A stretch of 64,000 nt of DNA, taken from assembly GCA_018222965.1 (NCBI GenBank), contig JAAEZH010000003.1, positions 86,478 to 150,477 of the forward strand. The letters run 5' to 3'. This document shows, one piece after another, positions 37,433 through 45,732 of the stretch (within the stretch, counting starts at the first letter, position 1; the number at the start of each line of letters is the position of its first letter). The notes beneath the pieces were generated by a model. It was not told where the DNA came from. It ran no database searches and was given only the letters and a program-made list of their open reading frames with translations. Made by a program: the position numbers and the translations under genes. The stretch comes from Bacteroidota bacterium (GTDB lineage Bacteria > Bacteroidota > Bacteroidia > Chitinophagales > Saprospiraceae).

Positions 37433-37499
37433 CAAAGATACGCATTTAAAGTATGCGAGAGTATATTCTCTCAAATACCAGGATATGATTTTATCTTCG
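37433..37499. promoter_or_regulatory. Divergent promoter region with two dyads
   Basis: On the minus strand TATCTTTG (37440-37433) is a consensus -7 box for the lipoprotein; on the plus strand TATCTTCG (37492-37499) is a near match for the TonB receptor gene. Between them lie CGCATTTAAAGTATGCG (37441-37457) and GAGAGTATATTCTC (37457-37470), possible operators. Confidence 0.45.
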
Positions 37500-37543
37500 C
37501 ATCCAATAAAGCGACCATGACCTTATTAAGCATAAAATCACAC

Positions 37544-39943
37544 ATGAAAAGAATACTCCATTCAGGTGCCGGCCTACTGCTTTTGTTCATTTGTATGCCC
37601 TTTTTAACAATCGCACAGGAACTGCCGGATTACCCAACACAGGTAGTGCGTGGAAGCATAACCAATAATCAGACCCGGGAAGTAGAATCAGATGTGGTGA
37701 TTGAGTTGGTTTTGGAATCTGATACCTTGCAGACTGTTTCAGATGTTTTGGGTCGATTCCGCTTCGAAGAAGTACCCGTTGGAAGATGTCATATCTGGTT
37801 TACGAAGCTGGGGCTTGCCAAAAAGCAGATATCAGAATTATATATTCAGTCCGGCAAAGAAATGGTGCTGGAGGTACTCATGGTTCCCCAACCATCAGAA
37901 CTTCAACTGATAACTATTTCTGTAGACTCCCTAATGCTGGTAGAACCAGTTGCTCCGGGATTTGCGATAACGCCCGAAATGGTTAAGCGTTTTCCTTCAA
38001 ACTTTTTCGATCCGGGCCGTTTCGTCACCCACTTTCCCGGAGTGATCAACGACAATGACCAGGGAAACAGCATTTCTGTGCGAGGTACTTCGCCCGCCTT
38101 TTTTAAATGGAGATTGGAGGAAATTGAAATCGTAAATCCAAACCATACCTCCAATGCCGGCACCTTTGGAGACCGATCCACACCCGGTGCAGGAGGCGTA
38201 AACATGCTTTCAACGGAAGCGACCGCTTTTTCCCGATTATACAGAGGCCTTGACACCGATGTGCGCTTCAGCAATACACTGGGTGGTATACTGGATATGA
38301 ATATCCGCCACGGCAACGATGAGAAGTTTGAAAAGATGGTTCGCGTTGGATTGCTGGGGTTGGAGGCTGCTGTCGAAGGTCCGATTAGCAGCGAAAGCGA
38401 TGACAGCTATCTGGTACATTACCGGTATAGCTTTACCGGATTACTTGGCGCACTGGGGGTAGATTTTGGCGGCGAGGATATCCGTTTTCAGGATCTGAAT
38501 TTCAACCTGAATATGCCCACCAACCGCTTTGGCAATTTCTCCCTTTTTGGCGTTGGAGGAACCAGTGCCAATTATTTTACCGGAGATCCAACGGCTACCG
38601 AGACACCCCTCGAAAAGGATTATCAAAACATCGATTTTCGGTCCCGCACTGGAATTTTGGGGCTGAAGCATGTGAGTAAATTTGGTACTTCCGGAGCCTG
38701 GAATACGCGAGTCGGAATTTCGGCTTTGGGATCTGAGCGCAACGCCTCGACCCCTGCTGATACACTCACTACCCTGTTTTTTGATGCAGACACCCTGGCG
38801 ACCCGCAAGTTGTTTGCCAGTTCGAATATTACCTGGACGGATCAGGATGATGACTTCTTTAAGGTAGGACTAAGTTATTTGCAAAGAGCGAGCTCAGGCG
38901 TTTCTGAGATTGATCGATTGCGAGATGATTCTCCCGTTTATCAGTTGCGTTCCTCCTATGTTGAGCAGTTGAATTTGTTGCGTGCCTTTGGCGAGTGGAC
39001 AAAAACCTTTGGTACTCAATGGGAGTGTATGCTTGGCTTTAACATAGCTTACTTTGCAGAAGGCCAGGAGTTTAATCCGGAACTACGATTGTACGTTGAT
39101 TACAAAACGAAAGATGGTAAACACCGCTGGAAGGCCGGATACCAGGCATTCTCGCAGCTCCCGCCTGCTGTGGCATCAGCTGTATTCGGCGAAAGCCCGC
39201 AAGAACAAGCCTTTTTCTCCTTGATGAAGTCCGAATCCATTTCGCTAAATTATTATTTGCAGCTGCCCAATGCCAACCAGTTCTTTGCCAGCGCCTATCA
39301 CAATTTATACTACAATCTGCCTCAATCGGTGGATCCGAAATTCGGTTTCTCGGCATTCAATCAACTGGAAGCATACCGGGTTTCATCTAGTACGGTGAAC
39401 GATGAGGGCGAAGGCCGCACCTTTGGTTTGGAAGCCGGATTGAGTAAGAATATTTTCTTCGAAAACTGGTATTATCTGGTTTCCGGAAGTGTTTTTCGCT
39501 CATATTATACCAATGCCAAGGGCACAGAATTCCCGTCTCAGTTTGATCGCAAGTTCAGCTTCACCGGTACGCTTGGCCGCGAGTGGACCAAAGAGTTGGG
39601 CGATGCCCGTACCAGAACACTGGGTGTATCCATCCGTCCGATCTTAACGGGGGGCTTGCGTATCGCTCCTATTGATGAATCAGCTTCAGCCGCCAGCGGG
39701 ATTACCATCTTTGATTATTCGGATGGTTATACGGATAATTTGCCGGCCTATTTCCGCACGGATTTTCAGGTGAATGCAACCTGGAATAAACCGGGGGTTA
39801 GCCAGCGATTATCTCTGGCAATTCAGAATGTGACCAATCAGCAAAATATTGCCTTCTATTATTACGATCAAATACAGGGAGAAGTAGTGGCGAGGTATCA
39901 ATTGGGGCTGGTACCCGTATTGAGTTATCGTTTATCTTTTTAA
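37544..39943 (+). CDS. TonB-dependent outer-membrane receptor
   Basis: A 799-residue outer-membrane receptor. Signal peptide from MKRILHSGAGLLLLFIC to TIAQ; carboxypeptidase-regulatory-like domain at about 30-110 (GSITNNQTREVESDVVIEL ... GRFRFEEVPVG); plug with SVRGTSPAFFKWRLEEIEI; then the 22-strand barrel ending VPVLSYRLSF. No SusD partner is nearby, so it is not a typical PUL pair; the substrate is unknown. An alternative start at 37517 adds nine residues ahead of the signal. The next three genes follow with gaps of 10, 3 and 1 bp, so they form one operon. An iterated palindrome copy is in frame at 39185-39197 (VFGESPQ). Confidence 0.9.
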   Translation: MKRILHSGAGLLLLFICMPFLTIAQELPDYPTQVVRGSITNNQTREVESDVVIELVLESDTLQTVSDVLGRFRFEEVPVGRCHIWFTKLGLAKKQISELYIQSGKEMVLEVLMVPQPSELQLITISVDSLMLVEPVAPGFAITPEMVKRFPSNFFDPGRFVTHFPGVINDNDQGNSISVRGTSPAFFKWRLEEIEIVNPNHTSNAGTFGDRSTPGAGGVNMLSTEATAFSRLYRGLDTDVRFSNTLGGILDMNIRHGNDEKFEKMVRVGLLGLEAAVEGPISSESDDSYLVHYRYSFTGLLGALGVDFGGEDIRFQDLNFNLNMPTNRFGNFSLFGVGGTSANYFTGDPTATETPLEKDYQNIDFRSRTGILGLKHVSKFGTSGAWNTRVGISALGSERNASTPADTLTTLFFDADTLATRKLFASSNITWTDQDDDFFKVGLSYLQRASSGVSEIDRLRDDSPVYQLRSSYVEQLNLLRAFGEWTKTFGTQWECMLGFNIAYFAEGQEFNPELRLYVDYKTKDGKHRWKAGYQAFSQLPPAVASAVFGESPQEQAFFSLMKSESISLNYYLQLPNANQFFASAYHNLYYNLPQSVDPKFGFSAFNQLEAYRVSSSTVNDEGEGRTFGLEAGLSKNIFFENWYYLVSGSVFRSYYTNAKGTEFPSQFDRKFSFTGTLGREWTKELGDARTRTLGVSIRPILTGGLRIAPIDESASAASGITIFDYSDGYTDNLPAYFRTDFQVNATWNKPGVSQRLSLAIQNVTNQQNIAFYYYDQIQGEVVARYQLGLVPVLSYRLSF

Positions 39944-39953
39944 ACAAGCCAAC

Positions 39954-40352
39954 ATGAAGAGGATTCCATCTGTTATATGCATGATACTCTTTCTGTTGTT
40001 TGCCATGGTGCAATGGAACGATCCGGATCCTGTTTTATGGGTAGGATTCTATTTATTTGTATCCATTGTCTGCGGGTTGTTTGTTTTTGGAAAGCCGATT
40101 AAAGGTCCGGTACTGATCGGTTTGATTGTTTCTCTCTTATGGATGGGAAATACATTGAGCGGATTCCTGGATTGGGTCCGGTCCGGACAACATTCAATCA
40201 TCGAGCAAATGAAAGCCGACAGTCCGGAAATTGAAGTGGCCAGAGAATTTTTTGGCCTTTGCCTGGCTTTCCTCTGTTTGTTATACCATTACTTCATTAT
40301 TCACCGAAAGGGGAAAGAAAAAGAGTTGATTCTGGATAATCGAAATAAATAG
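39954..40352 (+). CDS. TMEM220-like membrane protein
   Basis: A 132-residue protein with about four hydrophobic segments (ICMILFLLFAMVQWND, VLWVGFYLFVSIVCGLFVF, VLIGLIVSLLWMGN, FFGLCLAFLCLLYHYFI). The NDPDPVLWV motif after TM1 is the mark of the transmembrane-220 family, found in bacteria and animals; function is unknown. It lies 10 bp after the TonB receptor and 3 bp before the protease gene. Confidence 0.8.
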   Translation: MKRIPSVICMILFLLFAMVQWNDPDPVLWVGFYLFVSIVCGLFVFGKPIKGPVLIGLIVSLLWMGNTLSGFLDWVRSGQHSIIEQMKADSPEIEVAREFFGLCLAFLCLLYHYFIIHRKGKEKELILDNRNK

Positions 40353-40355
40353 AAA

Positions 40356-41516
40356 ATGAAAAGCTTCCTACGAACCATCCTGGCTGTTTTACTCCTGGCT
40401 GCAGGTTTTTTTGGTGGTGTCGCCTGGAAAAACAGCAAAGCAGATACTACACAGTTAAACGAAGGGACCGTAGCTACAGACACCGAAACGGTTAGCGATC
40501 CGGCAAGCCCGCCGGTCAATCCGCCTTCAGAACTGCCTTCCGGGCTGACGGAAGAGGAACGTTCTACCATCCAGTTATTTGAGGCTTCCAGCGAATCAGT
40601 TGCCTTTATCAATACGACCAATTTGCGGCGGGATTATTTCAACCGCAATGTAATGGAAACGCCACGCGGTTCCGGTTCTGGATTTGTTTGGGATATGGAT
40701 GGGCATGTGGTCACCAATTACCATGTTATTCAAGGAGCTGACCGCGCTACGGTAACACTGTCTAACGGGGCTGTATATCAAGCCTCACTGGTAGGTGAAG
40801 CCCCGGAAAAAGACCTGGCGGTCCTTAAGATCGATGCGCCTGCTTCTGAATTGCGTCCCATTCCAAGGGGCGAAAGTCAAAATCTCCGCGTTGGCCAGAC
40901 CGTTTTGGCGATAGGCAATCCCTTCGGACTGGACCAGACCCTTACCACAGGAATAATAAGTGCTCTCGGCAGGGAGATTGAATCGGTGGCTGGCATTCCT
41001 ATTCGGGATGTGATTCAAACGGATGCAGCCATCAATCCGGGAAACTCAGGTGGGCCGCTTCTTAATTCCAGAGGCGACCTTATCGGTGTGAATACGGCCA
41101 TTATTAGTCCTTCGGGGGCTTACGCCGGAATAGGCTTTTCGATTCCGGTAGACGAAGTGAAATGGGTGGTACCGGATCTCATCAACCACGGCCGATTGCT
41201 GCGTCCACGTTTGGGTGTTGAGCTTGCCAATCCTCAAATCATGCAACGACTGGGGATTCGGGAAGGAGCGCTGGTGATTGATGTAGTGCCAAACAGTTCG
41301 GCTGAGGCAGCAGGTGTACGTCCGACGGGCCGGTACAATAACGGATCCATTCGGCTGGGAGATTTGATCCTTCGATTGGGTGAGTACGCCGTAAATGCCA
41401 ACAGCGACCTGGTGTTAGCCCTGGAGCAATACAATCCGGGAGACACCATTGAGTTGGTTGTTCAGCGAGAAGGAGAGGAGGTGACCATTCCTATCACCTT
41501 AGGAGAAGCGCAGTAA
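40356..41516 (+). CDS. HtrA/DegP-like serine protease with one PDZ domain
   Basis: A 386-residue periplasmic protease, anchored or exported by the N-terminal segment FLRTILAVLLLAAGFFGGVAW. A Thr/Pro-rich linker (30-65) precedes the trypsin fold with catalytic His123 (TNYHVI), Asp153 (EKDLAVLKI) and Ser231 (NPGNSGGP). One PDZ domain (about 285-385) with LGVELA as carboxylate loop region. This is the DegS/HhoA layout with a single PDZ. It should act in envelope protein quality control or regulated proteolysis. Operon with the TonB receptor; the HEAT gene starts 1 bp after its stop. Confidence 0.94.
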   Translation: MKSFLRTILAVLLLAAGFFGGVAWKNSKADTTQLNEGTVATDTETVSDPASPPVNPPSELPSGLTEEERSTIQLFEASSESVAFINTTNLRRDYFNRNVMETPRGSGSGFVWDMDGHVVTNYHVIQGADRATVTLSNGAVYQASLVGEAPEKDLAVLKIDAPASELRPIPRGESQNLRVGQTVLAIGNPFGLDQTLTTGIISALGREIESVAGIPIRDVIQTDAAINPGNSGGPLLNSRGDLIGVNTAIISPSGAYAGIGFSIPVDEVKWVVPDLINHGRLLRPRLGVELANPQIMQRLGIREGALVIDVVPNSSAEAAGVRPTGRYNNGSIRLGDLILRLGEYAVNANSDLVLALEQYNPGDTIELVVQREGEEVTIPITLGEAQ

Positions 41517-41517
41517 T

Positions 41518-42039
41518 ATGGATCTACGGGAGGAGCTCATGCGAGAGCATTCAAAAGCCCAGGCTCTAAAGTTGGCCGCTTGGATCGGAACAGATTCGGA
41601 ACGATTCGCAGAATTGATGCGTTTGTTTTTCGGAGATGAGTACCGGGTTACGCAACGAGCGGCCTGGGTAGTCAGCCATTGTGCAGATGAACATCCGGAG
41701 CTCGTAAAGCCCTGGCACGAAAAACTGATTGGTGTCATTGATTCAGACAATCATGTGGCTGTGCGCCGAAATGCCGTTCGAGTGCTGGTCGATCAGGAGT
41801 TGCCGGAATCCCTCTGGGGAGAGGTAGTTGACAAATGCATGGCCTGTGTAGCCGATCCAAATGAAGCAGTTGCAGTGCGCAGATACAGCATGGAAGTCGT
41901 TTGGAATATTTGCCAGAAGATTCCGGAGTTGGCGCAGGAGTTGCGGATCATCCTGGAAGACAATGTGGAATACGGCACAGCCGGATTCAAAAGCTACGGC
42001 AGGAAGCTGCTAAAGGCCATGAATAAGAGAGGATGGTAG
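41518..42039 (+). CDS. HEAT-repeat protein
   Basis: A 173-residue cytoplasmic all-helical protein. Helical pairs with HEAT-like spacing are visible (RVTQRAAWVVSHCADEHPEL, VAVRRNAVRVLVDQELPESL, EAVAVRRYSMEVVWNICQKIP). No catalytic residues; probably a protein-binding scaffold. It closes the TonB-TMEM220-HtrA operon and is followed by an iterated palindrome. Confidence 0.8.
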   Translation: MDLREELMREHSKAQALKLAAWIGTDSERFAELMRLFFGDEYRVTQRAAWVVSHCADEHPELVKPWHEKLIGVIDSDNHVAVRRNAVRVLVDQELPESLWGEVVDKCMACVADPNEAVAVRRYSMEVVWNICQKIPELAQELRIILEDNVEYGTAGFKSYGRKLLKAMNKRGW

Positions 42040-42046
42040 GTTGATT

Positions 42047-42060
42047 TGCCTTTCGGCGAA
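42047..42060. repeat. Iterated palindrome copy after the HEAT gene
   Basis: TTTGCCTTTCGGCGAA begins six bases after the stop codon and is followed by a run of T; GCC-TTTC-GGC plus the T-run may work as a weak terminator here. Confidence 0.8.
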
Positions 42061-42175
42061 TTTTTTTTCAGTGGATTCGGATTTCTAAAATTTTGATCTA
42101 CAATCAGTTAGAGTAGTGGTATTAGGTTGATAAAGGCAGTTTTACAATTTCTTCAAAAAAATCTGCTGTTTAGTT

Positions 42176-42206
42176 TTGCAAAATTGATTGAAGGAATTTA
42201 CCTTTG
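42176..42206 (+). promoter_or_regulatory. Promoter for tRNA-Asp (TTG-N20-TACCTTTG)
   Basis: TTG 42176-42178, 20-base spacer, TACCTTTG 42199-42206; start predicted near 42213, about 33 nt before the mature tRNA. Confidence 0.7.
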
Positions 42207-42245
42207 CCTCGCTCTTCGATCAAAGGGTTGAAGAATTAAGAATTT

Positions 42246-42319
42246 GGTCTGGTAGTTCAGTTGGTTAGAATGCCGGCCTGTCACGCCGGAGGTCGCGGGT
42301 TCGAGTCCCGTCCAGACCG
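42246..42319 (+). tRNA. tRNA-Asp (anticodon GTC)
   Basis: A 74-nt cloverleaf: acceptor stem GGTCTGG/CCAGACC with discriminator G, D arm with GTTAG, anticodon stem CCGGC/GCCGG around loop CTGTCAC, TpsiC arm with GGTTCGAGTCC. CCA is not encoded (the next bases are CAA). Its last 15 bases, counting the base after the discriminator, are repeated 407 bp downstream. Confidence 0.97.
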
Positions 42320-42324
42320 CAAGA

Positions 42325-42353
42325 AAGCCTCTCTGTTTACAGAGGGGCTTTTT
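42325..42353 (+). terminator. Terminator after tRNA-Asp
   Basis: AAGCCTCTCTG / CAGAGGGGCTT stem with a GTTTA-type loop, followed by TTT. Confidence 0.8.
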
Positions 42354-42379
42354 GCGTTTATGGTGTAAAAGAAAAGGAA

Positions 42380-42685
42380 ATGGAGGGGAATTGGTATGTG
42401 TATGTGCTGTATTCTGAGAAGTTGCAAATGTTTTACAAAGGTCAAACCAGAGATCTAGCGGAACGGTTAAGGTATCACAACGAAGGTCTTGAGCGCTTTA
42501 CGCGACATGGAGTACCCTGGCGATTGATTTGGTTTACTCTTAAACCAAATCGAGGAGAAGCCTTAATATTGGAGAATAAGTTGAAGAATTTGAGTCGACA
42601 GCGTTTAGCTCGATTCATATTAAAGTATAGGTCGGGGTTGAGCCCTGACGAGCTTGCTTTCGTAAGCAAGCTGTCAGGATGCTGA
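42380..42685 (+). CDS. GIY-YIG nuclease-family protein (tRNA-linked)
   Basis: A 101-residue single-domain GIY-YIG protein of the UvrC-N/YhbQ-like (URI) type. The signature appears as WYVYVLYSEKLQMFYKGQT (VYVLY and YKG for GIY and YIG), followed by the conserved Arg in DLAERLRYHNEG and the metal-binding Glu in LILENKLK. Residues 93-101 are encoded by the hairpin region. Enclosed between tRNA-Asp and a copy of the tRNA 3' end, which suggests it is the homing or transposing gene of a minimal element. Endonuclease activity is inferred from the family. Confidence 0.85.
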   Translation: MEGNWYVYVLYSEKLQMFYKGQTRDLAERLRYHNEGLERFTRHGVPWRLIWFTLKPNRGEALILENKLKNLSRQRLARFILKYRSGLSPDELAFVSKLSGC

Positions 42686-42732
42686 CAACGAGCCGAAGGC
42701 TGTTCGTCAGCATCCCGTCCAGACCGCCTCCA

Positions 42733-42769
42733 CCCGCCGGAGCTCACAAGAGCGAAGGCGGGTTTTTTA
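42733..42769 (+). terminator. Terminator after the GIY-YIG cassette
   Basis: CCCGCC (42733-42738) / GGCGGG (42757-42762) followed by TTTTTT. The hairpin sequence, including AGCTC and AGAGCG in the loop region, resembles the element at 28848-28875. Confidence 0.75.
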
Positions 42770-43083
42770 TTTGTATCTTATCCCCTTTGAGATGTTTCAT
42801 TCTACGGGCTACGGCGGCCAATGACCGCCCCGTTTTGTAGCATCAAAATCTTTCCCGTCCACTTCACCAATACTGACTAAGATTTCCTAACACGAAAATT
42901 AGTACAGTAATGACTTCAGAATTCACTTTTGTTAAAGTAAGAGAGCAAATCTAAATTACCTTTTTATGGTGGCATCTTTTTGACTCATACTGCGTTAAAA
43001 AGCCTCGCCGATGCTTAGGCATCGCCTACGTTTTTTGCCTTGTCTGATCCAAAAATCTGCTCAACCAAAAAAGCAACCTAAAT
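42770..43083. other. Gene-free gap before the second GIY-YIG gene
   Basis: No gene seen. It holds a hairpin GATGCTTAGGCATC (43011-43024) between near-repeated words GCGTTAAAAAGCC and ACGTTTTTTGCC, and a GGCGG-CCAATGA-CCGCC hairpin near 42813. Confidence 0.5.
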
Positions 43084-43311
43084 ATGCTCTCTTCCTACGT
43101 TCTTTTTTGCAATGATCGCAAGCTTTACACCGGTTGTACGCGTAGTCTTTCGGATCGATTGGATCGCCATCGCAGAGGATCTGTTCCCGCCACTAAAAAT
43201 CGAAGACCGGTAGAACTCGCTGCTTGCTTTGGATTTCCAAATGTGTATAAAACATTTGAGTTTGAAAAATACCTGAAAACCGGATCAGGACGTGCCTTCC
43301 AACACGTATAA
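43084..43311 (+). CDS. Small GIY-YIG nuclease-family protein
   Basis: A 75-residue GIY-YIG domain: SSYVLFCNDRKLYTGCTRSLSDRLDRHRRG (motif positions YVL and YTG, catalytic-type Arg in LSDRLDRH) and a metal-type Glu in FEFEKYLKTGSGRAF. It is the short form of about 75-85 residues that is common in Bacteroidota. It differs clearly from the copy at 42380. No flanking tRNA repeat was found for this one. Confidence 0.78.
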   Translation: MLSSYVLFCNDRKLYTGCTRSLSDRLDRHRRGSVPATKNRRPVELAACFGFPNVYKTFEFEKYLKTGSGRAFQHV

Positions 43312-43343
43312 AACGCCTTAAACGTAATACGCCTAAAACGATA

Positions 43344-44279
43344 TCAAAACACCCGATACCATTGCACGGTCGGAATCGGTACAGGCACAAACTCTTCATT
43401 GGCATAAATACCGGTAAAACCAAACTGAAACGCATTCCCTGTAGAAATGTGCCAACGAAGACCGGGAATGAGAATCCCGATCATAGGACGCTTTCGCTCT
43501 ACCTCGACAAATTCTTCCATGCCTGTTTCGGGATTGTATTGCAATTCTTGCTCAAGCGTGGTTTTACCAGGCAACATAAGGAAGGAGTCAAACACCAGGC
43601 TCAATCTTGGGCCTACCTTGGCCATGCCGGCTACATTTGTGAGTGCACGTCCCTGAAACTCCCCTTCTACCCAAATTCCACCATACCCGCCGGAGAAGGC
43701 AATATTGCTTTTCCGGGACCCGAATGAAAAGGTGGCGTAAGGCAAAATGCCTCCATAATCGGGAAAAGCCCAGGTACCGGAACCAGCCAGAAAACCAACA
43801 GCCATCTGACTCTTTTCTCCCAGCTGCATACTGTATTTTGCAGTTGCAACAACCGGAACACCCACCCAGGAAGACATAACTCCCATGCCGAAATTATCGG
43901 CCACGCCAAATTGAAAATCGGGCCCAAATAAGTTCCATTGAATGTAGTGCTCGCCTTTTTTTACCGGTAGCCCATTGGTGGTAAGAAAGTAACGCGTGGC
44001 AAACTTGTCCTCCCCAATGTACTTCCCTTCCGCATTGTAATCCTTACTGGTAATGGCCTGCCTTTCTTCAATCTCATATTGCGGAATGTACAGCTCCCGG
44101 CCCTCAGCCGTTCTAAATAATACTTCCCGGTTATCCTCTTCGATGATGGTCCCGATAAACTCCAATCCGTTGGCCGTTACAATGCGGTAGGTCTGCACAT
44201 CCGGAATTGAATCCGAAACTTCCTGTGCGTACAGGTTGGAACCAATCAGAATGGCTAAAATGAAAATTAGATTTCTCAT
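43344..44279 (-). CDS. Secreted hypothetical protein, probable outer-membrane beta-barrel
   Basis: A 311-residue protein with signal peptide MRNLIFILAILIGSNLYA. Residues 30-70 look like a small SH3-like strand domain (YRIVTANGLEFIGTIIEEDNREVLFRT), a type seen in Bacteroidota lipoproteins; residues about 105-311 are alternating amphipathic strands (FQFGVADNFGMGVMSSWVGVPV ... FSGGYGGIWVEGEF) ending in WYRVF, where the terminal Phe is typical of outer-membrane barrels. Family name not recognised. It stands alone. Confidence 0.7.
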   Translation of the reverse strand: MRNLIFILAILIGSNLYAQEVSDSIPDVQTYRIVTANGLEFIGTIIEEDNREVLFRTAEGRELYIPQYEIEERQAITSKDYNAEGKYIGEDKFATRYFLTTNGLPVKKGEHYIQWNLFGPDFQFGVADNFGMGVMSSWVGVPVVATAKYSMQLGEKSQMAVGFLAGSGTWAFPDYGGILPYATFSFGSRKSNIAFSGGYGGIWVEGEFQGRALTNVAGMAKVGPRLSLVFDSFLMLPGKTTLEQELQYNPETGMEEFVEVERKRPMIGILIPGLRWHISTGNAFQFGFTGIYANEEFVPVPIPTVQWYRVF

Positions 44280-44448
44280 AATACAGGTTCTTAAGGTGAA
44301 AGAGGTACGCAGAGCCAGGAAGTTGATTGTCTAAATATAAAACACTTGCCTCGGAAGCTTAGTTCTTTTTAGCCCCCATAACAAACAAAATGGATCTCAG
44401 AATCAGCAGCGTTCCTGCCCTGAAAAGTTTTACCATGGACATGTACAC

Positions 44449-45729
44449 TTATCCCTCAGCGCAAGAAAAGGCCATAGATTTTAATTCCTGTTCTGCATTT
44501 GAAATTCCATACCTGGTTGCCACTATTCTCCAATCTTTTACAGCCGTTTTAACCTCTTCAATAATTTTGATGGCTCGATCTTCTTTCAGTCGAAAGTAAG
44601 GACAGACTTCTAATGCAAGCCTTAAGTCAAGTGCATTATCCTCCTCAGAAATATTCAATTTTAAACCAGTACCGGTTTCAACCGGATTGATATCATAAGC
44701 GGGTGAAAGAATCCACCCCCTGTTGGTCAGAATAAACCCATGATTGCGTAAATGGTCATCCGTATTCGCTACGCAAATACTAAATACAATTCGCCTCCAA
44801 AGTTGTTCCAGGTCTTCATTAACTTTCGCCCCATGGGTAGTGATAAATTCTACCAGTTCCAAATAGCTGACCCCCTCACTATGATCTTCTCCATCTACAT
44901 GCCCTAACAAGGTCATTGCTGAAGCAAAATGGATACGCTCTCCATTCTCTGTACGATCAAATCGTTTGGTTAGAAACGTATGCTTATTGGTTGTAAACTT
45001 TTTTGCCTGAGCTTCTGCCATGTTTACCCCGGCAGCAATAGCCAGTTCATAAGTAACAATTTCCCACCCTCCAACATCAGATTGATCGTTTTTACTCGGG
45101 AATTTTGCAATCCATAAATGATCATTGTTGTTCAATACACTGGCTTTTGGACGTGCACCACCCAGGGAAGAACCAGACGCAACCAAAATATTCAACCACT
45201 TCATGTATTCAGGATCATTGATCACATCATCATCTTCCAGGCGTAAACTAATTTGTTCCAATTGCCGAATAGATGTCCAGGGTGGACTGGCCATTGCTTT
45301 ATTATCATTTAGAAAAGCGCCATCTAAATCCAGTTTAAATCGCAATCCTCCCATACGGTGTCCATCGTAAACACCCAACAGGTAATCTGTTTCAAATAAA
45401 TTATTTTGTGGCCGCCCTTCCCCTCTGGCTAAAGCTGCTTCTCTTCTTCGCATCAGAATACGCCCCCATCTGTCCGGAGATGAATCCAAAAATATCCCGA
45501 AATTACGTTTGTCCTGATCATTTAAGTACTGCATTCCTGTATACAATCGTAAGTCCGGATCGAGCAATTGAGCTTGTCCGGATTGCAACCAGCCATTATC
45601 ATATTCAAACGAAAAGATCTCCTTTCCTCGTAAAAGTTCAGCATGCAGCACACCCATGTGTACGGGGCCATTCAACCCGTGCCAATCTGCATAGACATAC
45701 ACTTTTCTTCTTTTATCAGCCTTGGCCAT
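44449..45729 (-). CDS. HipA-family serine/threonine kinase toxin
   Basis: A 426-residue HipA-like kinase, close to the 440 of E. coli HipA. N-terminal couple_hipA domain (about 8-100), then the kinase core: the Gly/Ser-rich loop SSLGGARPKA (187-196), IAKFPSK (ATP Lys), catalytic NTDDHLRNHGF (322-332) and metal-site PAYDINP (344-349). E. coli HipA phosphorylates glutamyl-tRNA synthetase and causes dormancy; the target here is unknown. The antitoxin gene ends 3 bp upstream of its ATG. Confidence 0.92.
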   Translation of the reverse strand: MAKADKRRKVYVYADWHGLNGPVHMGVLHAELLRGKEIFSFEYDNGWLQSGQAQLLDPDLRLYTGMQYLNDQDKRNFGIFLDSSPDRWGRILMRRREAALARGEGRPQNNLFETDYLLGVYDGHRMGGLRFKLDLDGAFLNDNKAMASPPWTSIRQLEQISLRLEDDDVINDPEYMKWLNILVASGSSLGGARPKASVLNNNDHLWIAKFPSKNDQSDVGGWEIVTYELAIAAGVNMAEAQAKKFTTNKHTFLTKRFDRTENGERIHFASAMTLLGHVDGEDHSEGVSYLELVEFITTHGAKVNEDLEQLWRRIVFSICVANTDDHLRNHGFILTNRGWILSPAYDINPVETGTGLKLNISEEDNALDLRLALEVCPYFRLKEDRAIKIIEEVKTAVKDWRIVATRYGISNAEQELKSMAFSCAEG

Positions 45730-45732
45730 GGG

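Larger units (their letters stand above)
42306..42727. mobile_element. tRNA-associated GIY-YIG cassette bounded by a duplicated tRNA 3' end
   Basis: TCCCGTCCAGACCGC occurs at 42306-42320 (3' end of tRNA-Asp) and again at 42713-42727. The 392 bp between hold only the tRNA terminator, the GIY-YIG gene and two hairpins (GCTTGC/GCAAGC at 42651-42672; GATGCTGAC/GTCAGCATC at 42678-42713). This is the layout left when an element inserts at a tRNA 3' end and restores the tRNA. Mobility is inferred. Confidence 0.6.

Noticed and set aside
42651-42713. Idea that the CTGTCAGGATGCTGAC hairpin is another CCTGACAGG palindrome copy
   Set aside because: The dyad is different (GATGCTGAC/GTCAGCATC) and belongs to the tail of the GIY-YIG cassette.
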